From positions 67,270,319 to 67,334,318 of the forward strand of contig NC_037094.1 of the NCBI RefSeq assembly GCF_002994745.2: DNA of 64,000 nt. The letters are read 5' to 3'. A program made the position numbers and the translations under genes. This document shows, piece after piece, positions 21,236-33,303 of the stretch; position 1 is the stretch's first letter; each line of letters opens with the position of its first letter. Under the pieces are notes generated by a model, which ran no database searches, had not been told where the DNA came from, and worked only from the letters and a program-made list of their open reading frames with translations. Source of the DNA: Rosa chinensis. Its lineage: Eukaryota; Streptophyta; Magnoliopsida; Rosales; Rosaceae.

Positions 21236-23470
21236 GGTGTTGCCTTCGGAATATGTCCGTTTAAAGTATTGTTTCTTCAAAAAAAAAAATTGAAATGAAA
21301 TGTTGCCTTCGGATTATTGTTTCTTCGGAAATAATAGAGTTGTTTGTAAACACGAAAAATCCTGCAACGAATGAAAGAAGGACACGTGTACAAAATAATA
21401 TATTTTTATTAATGAATTTGCGGGTTACAATCTCTGTAGATGCTCTTTCACAAGATTTTCCTCTGATTAGATCTCTGACGTTGATTTAATCTAAGGGTGG
21501 CGAGCACTTGATCTTGAATCAAACGGTTGCAATGTGGACTTCCTACTATGTTGACGATTTGAGGAAGATGATTGACCAAGGGCTGTAGAAGCTTGATCTT
21601 GATCGGATTTGAACCACGAGCGGTGTCACGTGGCGAGTATGGCTTTTGATGGTAGATGAATCAGCACATGTGTTTGGTGCTTGTTGATCATTCGCGTGTT
21701 TGACGACTTCGAGCTTGTAGGTGATTTCCCCTGCTTGTCTGAAGTCAGTGAGGTGAAGAGACCGGCTATTTGGCAGCTTGATGGTTCTTCACGAGCTTGG
21801 GAGACTTCTGAGCTTTGGAGAGGTTTCTTCCGTCTACTTGCGTCCCTCTGTCTGTAGTCGTCCTCGATGGTGTACTTGGCTCAAGGGCGATTGACGCTTG
21901 ATCTTGAGTCGTATGATGGCCACGAAGGTTGACATGTGACGAGTGCTTTGACTTGAGGTTGGTGATGAACCGGCTATTTGGCAGCTTGAAGGCTCTTCAC
22001 GCACTTGAAGACTTATGAACTTTGGGAGTGATTTTTCTCTCCGGCCGAAGTCCTTTTCTTGATTTGAGAGGGGGTATTTATAGTGTCGGCGTCTCTCTTA
22101 ATTTGGAATGCCTTGATGACACGTAATTAATTACATTTTCATTTAGCATAATCAAATCAATCAGTTTTAATTGATCGATTTAATCACGACTATTAAGGAA
22201 TTGAGCCAATCAATTTGATGGCTGATTTTAATTGTATTTCATTAATAGCATAATCAAATCAATCAGATTTAATTAACTGATTTAATCATGACTATTAAGG
22301 AATTAGCCAGTTAATTTGATGGCTGATTTTCGTCTTGATTATCAATTTAAATAAATTGATATCTAATCAGCAGACGAGATTTAATGCTTGATTTTATTCA
22401 GAATCAATTGATTTGATTGATCCGCTTTAATATCAATTGATTTAGTCGGAGCAAATTAATTTATTGCCATCGAGCCTTTCATGTATCGCCAAGTGTCATT
22501 CTTTGAGTCTGCGTGATTTTGCTGACTTACAAGCCACATGGACAATTTGCGGGACCCACATGCTGAATAAATTTGTTCGGTCATAATTTCAAGTGGTGAC
22601 CGAATTATTTAATGAATTTTATTTTCATTAAATTTTTGGTGTCTACATTGTTGCCTCTCAATATTTCCATTTCCTCTTGATTAAGATGATGCCTCGGTTG
22701 CCTGAAAAATAAATGTGTTATCATGAATAATGCAAGGAGAAATTATTTTGTCAATTTTACATTGACAGTTGCCTTTGGTAATTTGATGCCACGAGATATT
22801 AGTATGTCCCTGCGATTGATGCCTTCGGAAAATGTTGCCTTATAATTTGGTTACATAAGGGTTGCCTCGATATTCAAATGGTAATGAACATGCTTGCCTT
22901 GAGAATTTGGTAAACAATTACCTGATTTTATATTATTAGTGCTTCCCGATATAATGCAGAGACAACAAGTCTCTAAACATGGTAAGTTGTCTAGCCATTG
23001 AAGGTGTACGTCAATATTATTACCACAATTATATATTGTTGCTTACTATGGTATTTGCTTAGATGATTAGCTCAGTATGTTGCCTTAAAGATTTTGGGTT
23101 GCCTTTCGAATTTTTGTTGCCTTACGGTCAATGTTGCCTCAAAACAAATAAATATATACACTTTTCATCTGTTGACACCTCGATATTGTCCCTTACGCTG
23201 ATGCCGTGAAAAACTATCTCATTGATTATTGCCTTCGATTTATGCTTTGAGAAAATAGACATTCGATGTACCTCCATGATCAAATTTAATTTTGATCAAG
23301 AATAAAGAGACATTTGGTGGCTCCAAATGTGGGGATGACTAAGGTATCCGAAGTCACGAAATCGATAAATAATGTTGCCTATTAAATTCCCAAGTCCTTG
23401 ACATGTGAAGATTCGTTGCCTAAATATATATAGCTTGCTATTATCTTGCCTATATATATATGAGCCTGAG
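21236..23470 (+). repeat. Dispersed GTTGCCT motif region (interrupted by the solo LTR)
   Basis: The heptamer GTTGCCT or its close variants (TTGCCTTCGG, TTGCCTCGA and similar) occurs about 15 or more times on the plus strand, at 21238-21310 and again from 22651 to 23455, with irregular spacing of roughly 20-150 bp. It is almost absent from adjacent DNA. The region otherwise codes for nothing I can recognise. It is internal sequence of the gene-less LTR element. Confidence 0.6.
21345..22647 (+). mobile_element. Solo LTR with TTGTT target duplication
   Basis: The 1303-bp segment starts TGTAAACAC and ends GTGTCTACA, which are inverse of each other with one mismatch. The bases TTGTT flank it on both sides (21340-21344 and 22648-22652). 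A TATA-like box (GGTATTTATAG) lies near 22071, as in an LTR promoter. There is no internal domain, so this is what remains after LTR-LTR recombination. It interrupts the GTTGCCT-rich region of the host retrotransposon. Confidence 0.75.
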
Positions 23471-24347
23471 GCTAATTCAGACATACTCAAAAATGTGGGG
23501 GTCAAGAAAAAACAAGGAAAAATAGGCTCTTATATTTAAATGAGATTGGAAAACTAAAAATCCGATGAAAATTACTTAATGTTGAGATTGTTCAATAAGC
23601 TGTGTAGGTCAGAGTTGATTTTGGCCAATACTCTGACAAAACCATTAGGCTAAAGGCTGAAGGTAGTGGTTAATACATCGAGGGGGATAAGATTATGCCT
23701 ATAACAAAGGTCAAGAGTGATGGTAACCCAACCTATGTGAATGGCGATGCCAGGAAGTAGGTTCATATGGATAATAACAAGTTACTTGTTGGTCAGTGAC
23801 GCACTATCAAATTAAAACTTTGAGTCCATCCCTATGATGCATAGATAGTGCTTTAATTGGAAAGTATAAGGATGAACTTTGTTCTTAATGAGTACCATAG
23901 CCCTTAAACTTGGGTGGCATGCCAGATTCCAGTACATGCTTGATGGACTCACCTATATGACTGTGGAAGTGGGGCCGCTTCCTATGAAACTTGGGCAAGT
24001 TTTCTAGAGCACTTATGAACATCCAGGTAGGGGGGCATGGCCTATTCGTGTCCACCCGCAGAGCAAGCTTGATAGAGATTCAATGTGGATAGTAGCTCTC
24101 TGATTCATATCAAGAAATTCTGGTTCATAGAAAATTTTATTTTCACCAAATTTCTGTGAGTCATGGCTAACTTATCCTATGGCTAGTTCATAGTCCAAAA
24201 GACACTAGTTCAAATGCATTGAATTCTCACTTTCTTTTGGCATATCCATTTTTTCAGTTTCATCTGGTATACTTTCATTTTCACTTTGACGCATCCCGTT
24301 ATTCTTATGTCGGTAAACTTTCTTGTATTTTGAAATATGTGGGGGAT
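23471..24347 (+). other. Internal non-coding region of the gene-less retrotransposon
   Basis: No frame stays open and I recognise no gag or pol motif. It ends in the polypurine tract GTGGGGGAT at 24339-24347, where plus-strand DNA synthesis would be primed. Confidence 0.5.
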
Positions 24348-25148
24348 TGTTGGAATTTTAGTTGATATTTCAAAATACACAACTATATGGTGGAAGGTGT
24401 TTGGCTTATTTTTTAAATGCGTCAATTTAAATTTTATAGTTGTGAATTTCCGTTTTGTTTTTAGAGCATTTATTGGGGATTATAAATTAAGAATTGACTC
24501 ATATTAATATATATTTATCATGATCATAACCTATCTTATAATTGTTTCATACATGGGGTTATATTGTTTACCAATTTTGTAACCCCTCTCTATTATCATT
24601 CAATCTCTTTATGATTTGTATAATTATACTAGTTAGCAACTCCTTTATAATACAAAACACCACTTGCTCCACAGTAACATATATTCTTTATCTTTCATCA
24701 TCTCTTTTAAAATCAGTCTCTCTCTCTCTCTATTGAATTATTCTTTGTCGTAAAGTTTTGAGAGTTTTACTATTTTACATTTAGCCAAAGGAAAGAATTA
24801 AGCAGTTCTAAGACCCAAGTTTGCGAATGTACGCTTACAAGGATTAACGGTTGTTGTACCCTGAAGGATAGGGCGCCACAAATTTGCTACACCGAGACAT
24901 TGTCTCCGAGGGGTGAAATCTACTCTTAAGGGCAGTGTTTACACGCCTCAACCTTAAACTCTTTTCTAGTAATGTGTCATTCGGAAGCCTATAAATCCAA
25001 GAGATAAGTTCTATAATCCTTGTTATTTAATCTATTATGAAAATAATATTATGATTATTATTTGTTATTAATATATTATATTTTTGAGATATTGTAGGAG
25101 GTGAAATCTGGTGACGGAAGTAGTGTCCATCGACCAAATTTTCCAACA
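24348..25148 (+). repeat. 3' LTR of the gene-less retrotransposon
   Basis: Begins TGTTGGAATTTTAG after the purine tract GTGGGGGAT and ends TTTTCCAACA. It carries a (TC)n tract near 24718-24730 that is also in the left LTR. The intact TG...CA ends define the true LTR limits. Confidence 0.8.
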
Positions 25149-25978
25149 CTTGCTACTCGTCATCCCTTATGAGGATATCCTCATTACTAAAGGACCAAAT
25201 ATGATGTAAGATTACCTAAACTTGTATATCCTTATTGCCTTATGTCATTGACATGTTAACAACACTATGCTGACCTAAATGTACTATTCTATAACAAAAC
25301 TCATGCTGGAATGAGGAAACTGATGCTAGTTATGAAGAATGTTGACATTGCTCCTTTTGTGGAAGTTGAAGCTACTTTAATAATTATCCTTTTTCGAGTT
25401 CTAATTTTGAGTCATTAGAGGCACCTGATCTAATTATCCTATTAGCTCCATTGTGATTCAGTTATGTGTTAGATAATCAGAAGTGGTTTTAATGGTCTTG
25501 CATAAGGGATTGATAGGTGCACAACAGAAACAAGGTTGGTTGGGTTAGCCACCTGAGCTCTATAGTAGTACTTTAATGCAAATTTTGTATCTATTTGGTT
25601 TTTTCTATAGTAACTGTATCGAAATCACTGTAAATTTCATGACCTCTTTCTCTAATTGTTCAATAATTCACCAGGAAAGGAATATAGTTGCCTCTAGGTT
25701 GGCAAGGAGGAGCACTAATCAAGAGTGGGGATTATGTAGAATTCTATCTATATATCTCAAGCTTCGTTTTTCCACATGGACAAGAGAAATACAAAGCAAG
25801 AAAGGAAACAGACTACCACCGAAAATATACTTCATCTATCCCAAGCTTCAATATTGTTCAAGCTATTCTTGATCATATTTTCGACCTTGTAAGGCCTAGA
25901 GATGTTGCTACAGCTATTACCCAGTCTCTTTTAGGGCCTTTGGCCAATCGGCCCACATTGTACCAATAAATAATAATA
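25149..25978 (+). other. Flank of the retrotransposon; unassigned open frame
   Basis: A 93-codon frame at 25688-25969 (with DYVEFYLYISSFVFPHGQEK) has no recognisable domain and no clear promoter. The sequence may be the continuation of whatever lay at 13440-13655 before the retrotransposon inserted. I do not call a gene. Confidence 0.3.
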
Positions 25979-26392
25979 GGGCTAATTAGAAATTACTACC
26001 CTGTGGTTTAGGTCCAAAATCAATTCAGTCCCTGAATTTCTAATTTCATCAAAAGCACCCCGCACTTTTAATTTTGATCTAATAGGTCCAATTTGTTAGT
26101 TTTCCAACAATTGAGTTACTTAACTTGTTAACTTGGCTCATATATGGCCTATGTTTTATGATGTGGTGTTGAGGTGGTCTGCATAGTCAATTTAGGAGTG
26201 AGTCATACTATTAAAAATAAATAGTTTTTCAACAAATAATCCAACTATAACTTGAACCCATAACAGAATATTAACGAATTGGACCTATTAGATCAAAATT
26301 GAAAGTGCATGGGTGTTTTTGATGAAATTAGAAGTCCAGGGACTGAATTGATTTTGGACCTAAACCACATGGTACTAACTAGTATTTAGCCC
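25979..26392. mobile_element. Mutator-type MITE with long inverted repeats
   Basis: The first roughly 115 bp (from GGGCTAATTAG) are repeated inverted at the end (to TTAGCCC). Both arms carry the text GGACCTATTAGATCAAAATT in opposite orientation, and the element is 414 bp. Flanks ATAATAATA and ATAATAGTA match at 8 of 9 positions, fitting a 9-bp duplication. It has no coding capacity. Confidence 0.7.
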
Positions 26393-26397
26393 ATAAT

Positions 26398-26426
26398 AGT
26401 AGTAGTAGTAGTAGTAGTAATAATAA
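26398..26426. repeat. (AGT)n/(AAT)n microsatellite
   Basis: Seven to eight AGT units run into TAATAATAA, which is also the left 9-bp flank of the Mutator-like element. Confidence 0.8.
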
Positions 26427-26783
26427 GGCTTAATGGCCAAAATACGTTATTACCCCATGACATTTTCTTCTATTGTCAATTTGCACACTAACTTATTAAT
26501 TTTACTCAATAACACACTAACTTTTTCAAAGTTTGCCGATTTCCATATTTCCGTTAACTTCCGTCAAGTTCTACCGTTAAGTGTCATTATGTGCGAAACA
26601 CGTGAGGGTATTTTAGACATTTTTCTTTTTATTTTTTTTATCTTTTTTCTTTTCTATTTTTCTTTTTGAGATCAAAATTCCACTATCCTTTCTTATAAAA
26701 AAAAAAATAATAATAATAATAAAATCCACTATACATGAATCTTTATTCGTTATGGGAGAAAATGATCTACACATGAATTTTTT

Positions 26784-27490
26784 TTACTGCCTCATAGCTT
26801 CATCAGTTTGTACATAGTTCTCAACAATGTAAAAATCAGAATCTCCACCACTCGCATTTGCATCTTTTTCATTAATACCAACTTCAGAATCCACAAGCCC
26901 TTCTCCATCATCACCAACTTGAACATTTACAAAGCCCTCATCTACGTCAATGCCTACATCTTCATCTTCATCTTCATCATCAACTTCAAGTTCATCATCC
27001 CCATCAGCACCTTCCTCATAGTCTCCGTTAGCACCATATCCATTATTATCCCCATAATCAGAAAAGTCTCGAAAGCGAATTTGTGATTCATCTAGAGGAT
27101 TAAGTTGTGGATCAGCATTAACTAGTAAGGCTTCATTTGCTTCCATGCTATCCCAAAAGCATACAACATAAACTTTTCTAGGGGACTGATTTTGTGCACA
27201 CTCAAGAGCCCTAAGATCATTGTCTATCTCAAGTTCTCAACCAAACCATCAGTGTGATGATAGAAAAAATACCCATTTCTCTTGATCACATACCCAAGAT
27301 ATATTGCAGCTTCTTCCAACTCCCACTTGTTAAATGTGTCCACTTCACAATAGTCTATCCAACATCTAGTACCCCCAACATACTCATCACCTACGAAGAC
27401 AGCACCATGTCTGATCTCTATAGTGAATTTGTCTGGTTCAACTGTAGAAGTTAATATGAAAGATACATAAGTTTCTATAGTATCTGCCAA
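26784..27490 (-). pseudogene. MULE transposase, N-terminal part only
   Basis: The upstream frame (27490-27224, 88 aa) contains FTIEIRHGAVFVGDEYVGGT and CEVDTFNKWELEEAAIYLGY. This matches the N-terminal region of plant MuDR/MURA transposases, where an H-G-G-x-F...YVGG segment precedes a VD-x-D region. The next frame (27146-26784, 120 aa) is strongly acidic (EVDDEDEDEDVGIDVDEG), as is usual between that region and the catalytic domain. The FLYWCH/MULE catalytic domain and SWIM zinc finger are missing, and a frame break with stop separates the two pieces. The product would have been a DNA-binding transposase acting on the long terminal repeats. Confidence 0.6.
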
Positions 27491-28361
27491 TCAGTTTACT
27501 GTACCAATCCAATCCATTAACATAAGATTAAGATCGCTATCACCATATGGTCTATTAACACTATATTTAAGCACATTTGAAATCTCAGATACCTGCTACA
27601 ATAGTCCATTAAAGAAAAGAAAAAATCCAAAAACTTGCATGATACCCACAGAAAATTGACAACACAAAGAGAGAAAATAAAACATATATGTATAAGAGAG
27701 GGTGCTCAGAATAATTATGAATGGATGAGAAGGTTTGTTCTCATATCAAAATCAGATTATAATCCTCATCATCATCACACCTTTACACTAGAAACATAGA
27801 ACTAAAAGATAGATAGATGAAAACAAATAGAAACTACAAGCATATAACTAAAACGAAAGATATATGAAACAAAGTTGTACAATATATATTATTGGTACCC
27901 TAAACAAAGTCAAGTGCAGAGAGAATAGTCAAACAAGAAATATGTATCACTTTAACCTAACATATTTTAACATGGACAAAGCCATAGATGAAACAACAAT
28001 ACCAGACCAATAAAACCCTTAAGTAGGTCGAATATATATTCGACATTAGAGCCAAATAACAATACTAGACCAGATTGACCACTATATACATATATATGAC
28101 ATCAAAACCAAAATAATAATCATTATCAAATATTCTCACAAAATTTCAAATATGAGATTGATTCATACTCATATAAAAGGTCGATTGAATACTTACTATA
28201 GATTGGAGGGTGTCCAGAGTTCCTCATTTTCGTGATATCCATTTCAAATTCACAGTGTGCCCAATATCTTTGCAGTTTGAATTTTCTGTGTAGTGGGTTG
28301 TCTCAAAGACTCACTTTGGCTGAACTTTGATTATGTCAAGCATGAGGATCTTAAGAGAATT
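27491..28361 (-). other. MULE interior, non-coding
   Basis: AT-rich sequence between the transposase remnant and the inserted CACTA element. It is probably the promoter side of the MULE. No further feature was recognised. Confidence 0.4.
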
Positions 28362-28374
28362 CACTATGCCAAAA

Positions 28375-28900
28375 AACTTATCAGACGACAAAACAGAAAC
28401 TGTTGTCTGATTTGGAGTGCCACCGTTGTAGAGCGAGCCGTTGTTTGTTGAAAATTCAGACAATAGTGGAACACAGTTGTCTGATAAATAAACAGGCAAC
28501 GGGTATGTGGTATAACTGTTGTGTGATGGCTTGACAGATGGCTCGGCAGATGCCATGCGCAGCAGTTGAAGCGCTGCCTTCAGACAACAGTGCTTGGTTT
28601 CAAGCTGTTGTATGTTAAGCATATCAGACAACATACTTTTATTTTTTGTGTTGTCTGATTGATCCTCAAACTTCAGTGCTTGGACTATATTTGTTGTATG
28701 ATCAAACATTTGGGACAACGGAGTTCAATTGCAACTGTTGTATGATTTAGTTTTTGGACAACAGAGTTCAATTGCTTCTATTGTATGATTAACGTTTAGA
28801 AGACACTGATTTGTTAAAAACTGTTGTGTGATATGAATGATGGCAATCAGTTTCTGCCCCATTTTTGGCCATTCAGACAACGGGCAGTCGTCATTATATA
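28375..28900. repeat. CACTA left subterminal repeat array
   Basis: Repeated CAGACAAC / GTTGTCTGAT / GTTGTATGAT units in both orientations. The 135-codon open frame at 28718-28311 is a by-product of this repeat and is not a gene. Confidence 0.7.
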
Positions 28901-29260
28901 TATTTTGTTATGTGATCGTTTGAACATCCCATTCCTGAATTAGATTGTGCATTCATTTGGTCCATTTACCAAATGAACAGTACTTCATCAAACACGAATA
29001 TTGGAAACCATCAAATGAGTAATCTAATCAATACTTTAAACTTCAAAAGCAAAAGAGGTGCATTTCCCAATCAGAGAAGCCAACATTTTAAACAAGAAAA
29101 GCATTCTAGTGCATGCCCATCTACTTGCAACATCAAAAAGCTGATACACATATATGTATTGTTCCAAAACATGCCACATGGTGCATGACAATGTACCATC
29201 AGAGAAGCACAAAAAAGATGCTTTCCTTATCAAAATTGTACCAGCAATAAGCGCGCTACT

Positions 29261-29546
29261 TCAAGACTCATGCACATATGTGTTGACAACAAACTTCCCC
29301 CACTCATTTCGCACTTGATCAATATCTGCCTGGGTGTATTGGTTGCTAGCACTCCTCTCCCACTGAAATCAGTTTATTATATCAAAAGGATTAGTTAATC
29401 ATTTTGGTGAATAAAGCATGGACATAATAACAAAGTCCTCAGAAATTGAGTCAAGTGACTATATTTATAGCTATATATGTCGATACCTTAGAAGGAAACA
29501 TTGGCATGTCTTTATCCTCAATGATATCTCTCATGTGTTAGAATAT
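29261..29546 (-). pseudogene. Captured Ulp1-like C-terminal exons
   Basis: Two minus-strand segments. The first (about 29546 to 29487) reads MRDIIEDKDMPMFPSK and ends at a GTATCG donor; the second (29362-29261) follows a TTTCAG acceptor and reads WERSASNQYTQADIDQVRNE then WGKFVVNTYVHES and TGA. The M-R-D-I-I-E-D segment followed by a W-E-R...YTQ-x-DID tail is the order I recall for the end of Ulp1-like (C48) protease proteins carried by plant transposons. Catalytic residues are absent. It is homologous to 15735-15827. Family call tentative. Confidence 0.45.
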
Positions 29547-30070
29547 GACATTACCAGAAATAAAGACTAGAATGATGGAGAAAATATCTGCACTACAAAA
29601 CAGTGTAATCTAGCATATCGTTGCCTACATAATAGTCTGTAAGATAGTACTTCATTGTCTCAAAAGAAAGAATTCTGACTTTAAATGACATAATACCAAA
29701 AATAAACATAGAACTAACTTGAAACCATAACAGTATAATTTCAATTCTTCCTAGCTAGAGGAGTAGGACTATAGGAGGCTGGAGAGTGGTACCACAACAT
29801 TACTGCTGTACCTTATCTGAAAATATCCAATTTCTTTGATTCTAAATCACTTTCAAAAATCATATTGATTAAGATTAATTAACAAACAATACTTACGCCT
29901 AAGTTTTTGATGCCTTGTCTCCGCCTCCTGCCTCGTGGGACTATGCATGGACATAGAATTCAATTAAAAAATGGCTAGGGGAATGAATGTGACATCAACT
30001 CCCATATTTATGGCCTAAGAAAAATAAGGTTTAAAACACTCTAAGAATTGTTTCAGAATAAAGGAATTAC

Positions 30071-30173
30071 TTGTGGAGATATCATGAATTATAACCGAAG
30101 GATCAGACAAGTGAGATTTTGATTCTTCCATATTGACTTTCCACAATCCAATAACTGTATGTGGTTGAGCATC
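30071..30173 (-). pseudogene. Exon-like segment in CACTA element, unknown gene
   Basis: Between an acceptor (AAGCAG) and a donor (GTAATT) the minus strand reads DAQPHTVIGLWKVNMEESKS then HLSDPSVIIHDIS without a stop. I do not recognise the family. Position inside a gene-capturing element suggests a host-gene exon. Confidence 0.35.
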
Positions 30174-30661
30174 CTGCTTATCAGAAAAAAAAAGAAAAGA
30201 AAAAAAAAGGAGATTAATATTCCAAAGAAAAAAGGTAAAATAAGAATATATCAAAACTACTAGACAATTCAGAACACACAAAATAAGTGAACCAAGATGA
30301 TTCAATCTAGAGTAAAGAAAGGTACATATAAATAATTTGGATAATCTATCAAAACTACAAGGTGAAAGAAAATGAGCCAACATGGAAATCAAGTGCATTA
30401 GCAGCCAAAAACACCAACAATAATATATGAAACATGGAAATATGTTACAGAACACTACATAACGAGTCCATGGTCTTCATCACAGTAGAAATTGAAAATG
30501 GAAGAACAAGGGACATAAACATAATACTTCAAAGTTACGAAGCCAGAGGCTTTTAAGTGGGAACACAAATGTACAGTATTTGAATATGGTTAGACATCAG
30601 AGCAGTGGTTAAATCGCCGCCACCATTCCAGCAACCTAGCTGCTAAAGAAAATGTACAAAC

Positions 30662-30770
30662 CTAATATTAAATTCTCTCTCAGACCAAACCACAGGTGGT
30701 AAGCCCGGAGTTGGTGAACAAATGACACGAGGAGCCAAAGCAATGTTCTGCCCTCCTTGGTAATCACAAG
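30662..30770 (-). pseudogene. Exon-like segment in CACTA element, unknown gene
   Basis: The minus strand reads DYQGGQNIALAPRVICSPTP then GLPPVVWSEREFNIR up to a GTTTGT donor-like site. It is open and protein-like but unassigned. Confidence 0.3.
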
Positions 30771-31554
30771 GGAAAATTATTCAGCCAAGAAGGGCTGAAC
30801 TTGAAAGAAAATGAAGGTCTTTCTGTCTCCAGGAGGTTGAATGGCTGTTGGTTTATGCACTTACTGATCAAGTTTATCCCCAAAGGCAATTTAACTCCCC
30901 TGAATTTCCATTTATAAAAGGAAAACGGTGCTAGCTTCTAGAGCATCACAACCACAAATCAGAATACAGAGCTCATTGTAAGAATTGAGTATGTTACTTC
31001 ATTGAAAGTTGAGAAAGAATATACATGTTGTATCCTGGTCATTGCTAGTTTCAAGTATGGGATTGACTTGAGTCCAGATTACTCATATGAGTTTGTTTTC
31101 GCTAATAGGGAAGTTAGGTACTCTGTGGACATGAGGCAAGATTTTGGCCAACCAAATAATTTATACCCAACAGAACAATAAATAAAGAAATACATGGTGA
31201 AGTAAGTTTACTTTGGTCATCAATTAGGACAGATATAATTCTAAATGCCTTGGAAGACAATATGATTGGAGAACACTATAGTTTAGTGCTCCTTATATAT
31301 CTTCAATAACTTTGATGGCACAATTTAAGGGATGATTTATTAACATGTTTAACAAAGTAAAAAAAAAAAAACAAATATTCTAGTAGATAACAGTTATATA
31401 ATTTCAAATGTGGTCAGAACATTAACTCAACCTAGTGCTAATCATATCATCTCCAAGCAATCATCTAAAGCATACACTACTTGTGACTTGACTTCAATGT
31501 ATGCATACAAAATTAAGAACAAGTAAACAAAATATAACCTCCTACTCTACGTAC

Positions 31555-31636
31555 CTGCATACTAGAATATATTGCAAGCTCCAACTTGAAAGGCTTAGTA
31601 GGTTTGTGGGAACCATATGGCAAAACAACAACCCAA
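31555..31636 (-). pseudogene. Exon-like segment in CACTA element, unknown gene
   Basis: Flanked by acceptor CTGCAG and donor GTACGT, the minus strand reads WVVVLPYGSHKPTKPFKLEL then AIYSSMQ. Both splice sites are good. Not assigned to a family. Confidence 0.35.
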
Positions 31637-32460
31637 CTGCAGAGAAGCCAACAGGTATAAATATAAGTGACCATTCAGACAATTAATAATAACAACAAAA
31701 AACACTGCTTAGTATACATTAGAAAACGAATTACAAAAACCAAAACCAACTTCAGAACAAAAAAAAAATCTAAACTTTATCTCAATCTAACACCTCAAAA
31801 TGAAATCAGTTGTCTTACTACTTCCATGGTGGATAAGCTTTAAAAAAAAAAAAAGCAAAAACAAAAAAAGGACAAGTGGTGGAATAAAGCAAGCAGACCA
31901 AGTGGTGGTGGTCCAAACTTGCAGCAACAAAGTCATCTCCTCGTGGTCAGCTCTTTTGTTGACAAGTTTTTGGCGGTGAAAAGTGATCAAGACACATGAA
32001 GACAAGACTTCATATATAATTAAGCCCTACTCTATAAACTATAGCATGCTGCAGCTTCATTTTGAAATGGGAATTAAACGGCAAAATGACAAGAGCCAAT
32101 GTCCAGATCATTGGAAAAGAAACATAAAGCATACAATGGAGTTGGTGATGTAGTTAAATATGCTTAATTGAAGCGTGCTGTGTTCGGGCAATTTCAATTG
32201 GTGTCACAATAACAAATATAGAAAGGAAACATTATATTATATTAAGCTGTGTCTATCTTTTTGTGTTCTGTAGAGGGACGAATTAACATCAAGAAGGTTT
32301 TGTTAGAACTTAGATAGCTGAATTGCATACCCAGCTTCCCTTGGTGTTAAAGGTTTAATCTTTCCATCCCTAATTTATATCAAACAACTAAACTCCAAAC
32401 TAACCACAATAATATATCTAAATGCAACATAAAACATTATAATCTGTAAAGTAAAAGAGC

Positions 32461-32583
32461 AAGTCTCTCTCTTTCACTCTCAGTTCCATAGCAACATATA
32501 TACCATTCTTTTTGGCAGCAACCATATCTCTCATTTGCTTCAACTCCAATTCTTCATTGTCAGCTTGCATTCTTGTAGCACTC
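32461..32583 (-). pseudogene. Exon-like segment in CACTA element, unknown gene
   Basis: After an acceptor (ATTGTAG) the minus strand reads SATRMQADNEELELKQMRDM then VAAKKNGIYVAMELRVKERD. The composition is charged and probably helical or coiled-coil. The 3' limit is approximate. No family recognised. Confidence 0.35.
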
Positions 32584-33303
32584 CTACAATAAATTGGAAA
32601 CAAGAAAACTTGTCAACAAGAAAACTTAAATAAGAAGAGAAACCCAGTAACCAGAACATAAAAAAGGTTGAGAATTTACTTATAAAATGGTGGAATTTGT
32701 AAGAGGGTCCTTTTGGTTTTGAAGAAGAGCTTGAAAAATGGTTTGTTTCATATGGTAATTTGGTGGGTTTTCATTTTTGAAAACTACAGCACGAATGGTG
32801 TGAGTATTCAAAGACGGAAATCCCAAAGCTTCCATTGGAGTGAAAGAATGAGAGTAAGAGTGAGCAAATTCCAGAGTCTTGGGATTTGGTTATCTTCTTC
32901 TTCGTTATCATTCGTTGGCAACTGGCGATTATGAGGCTAATGAGATATATAGCTTCCGTGCCAGTTACCAACCTGTAGATCCATGCCCAGAAATCAGAAA
33001 TTACTAGAATTGTCACATACCTCTATCATTCAACTTCAGAATTCCCCAGGTAAAAAAGAATTAAATGGTGAACAAATTTAAGAGGAATAGTTACCAGAAG
33101 CAATGAATGAGACGACGAGTGTGATTGCGAAGAGAGGACGAAGAGCCGTGAAAACCCCAAATAGAGTACCCGTGAAACCCCCAAATCGAGTAGCCCACAC
33201 ATCCTCAAATCGTCATTGTAAACCTCAAGATCGAAGAACCCTAATCTAATCCAGCAGCCCTGAAGAACCCCATTTTCGTTCTCCTCATCTTCAACTTGAA
33301 TCG

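Larger units (their letters stand above)
13656..25148 (+). mobile_element. Gene-less LTR retrotransposon hosting a CACTA element and a solo LTR
   Basis: Two direct repeats of about 800 bp (13656-14457 and 24348-25148) are closely similar along their whole length. The right copy starts TGTTGGAA and ends TTCCAACA, and a polypurine tract (GTGGGGGAT) precedes it, as expected for a 3' LTR on the plus strand. Flanks are CTTAC (13651-13655) and CTTGC (25149-25153), a target-site duplication with one mismatch. Removing the CACTA element (14666-20705) and the solo LTR (21345-22647) leaves about 4.1 kb of native sequence including LTRs, with no gag or pol recognised. It is therefore a non-autonomous, LARD-like element. 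The left LTR has mutated ends (AGTTAGAA...CCAATA). Two independent solo LTRs are a less likely alternative. Confidence 0.7.

Noticed and set aside
28311..28718. A 135-codon minus-strand open frame
   Set aside because: It lies within the CACTA subterminal repeats and crosses the terminal inverted repeat; the open frame follows from the repeat units.
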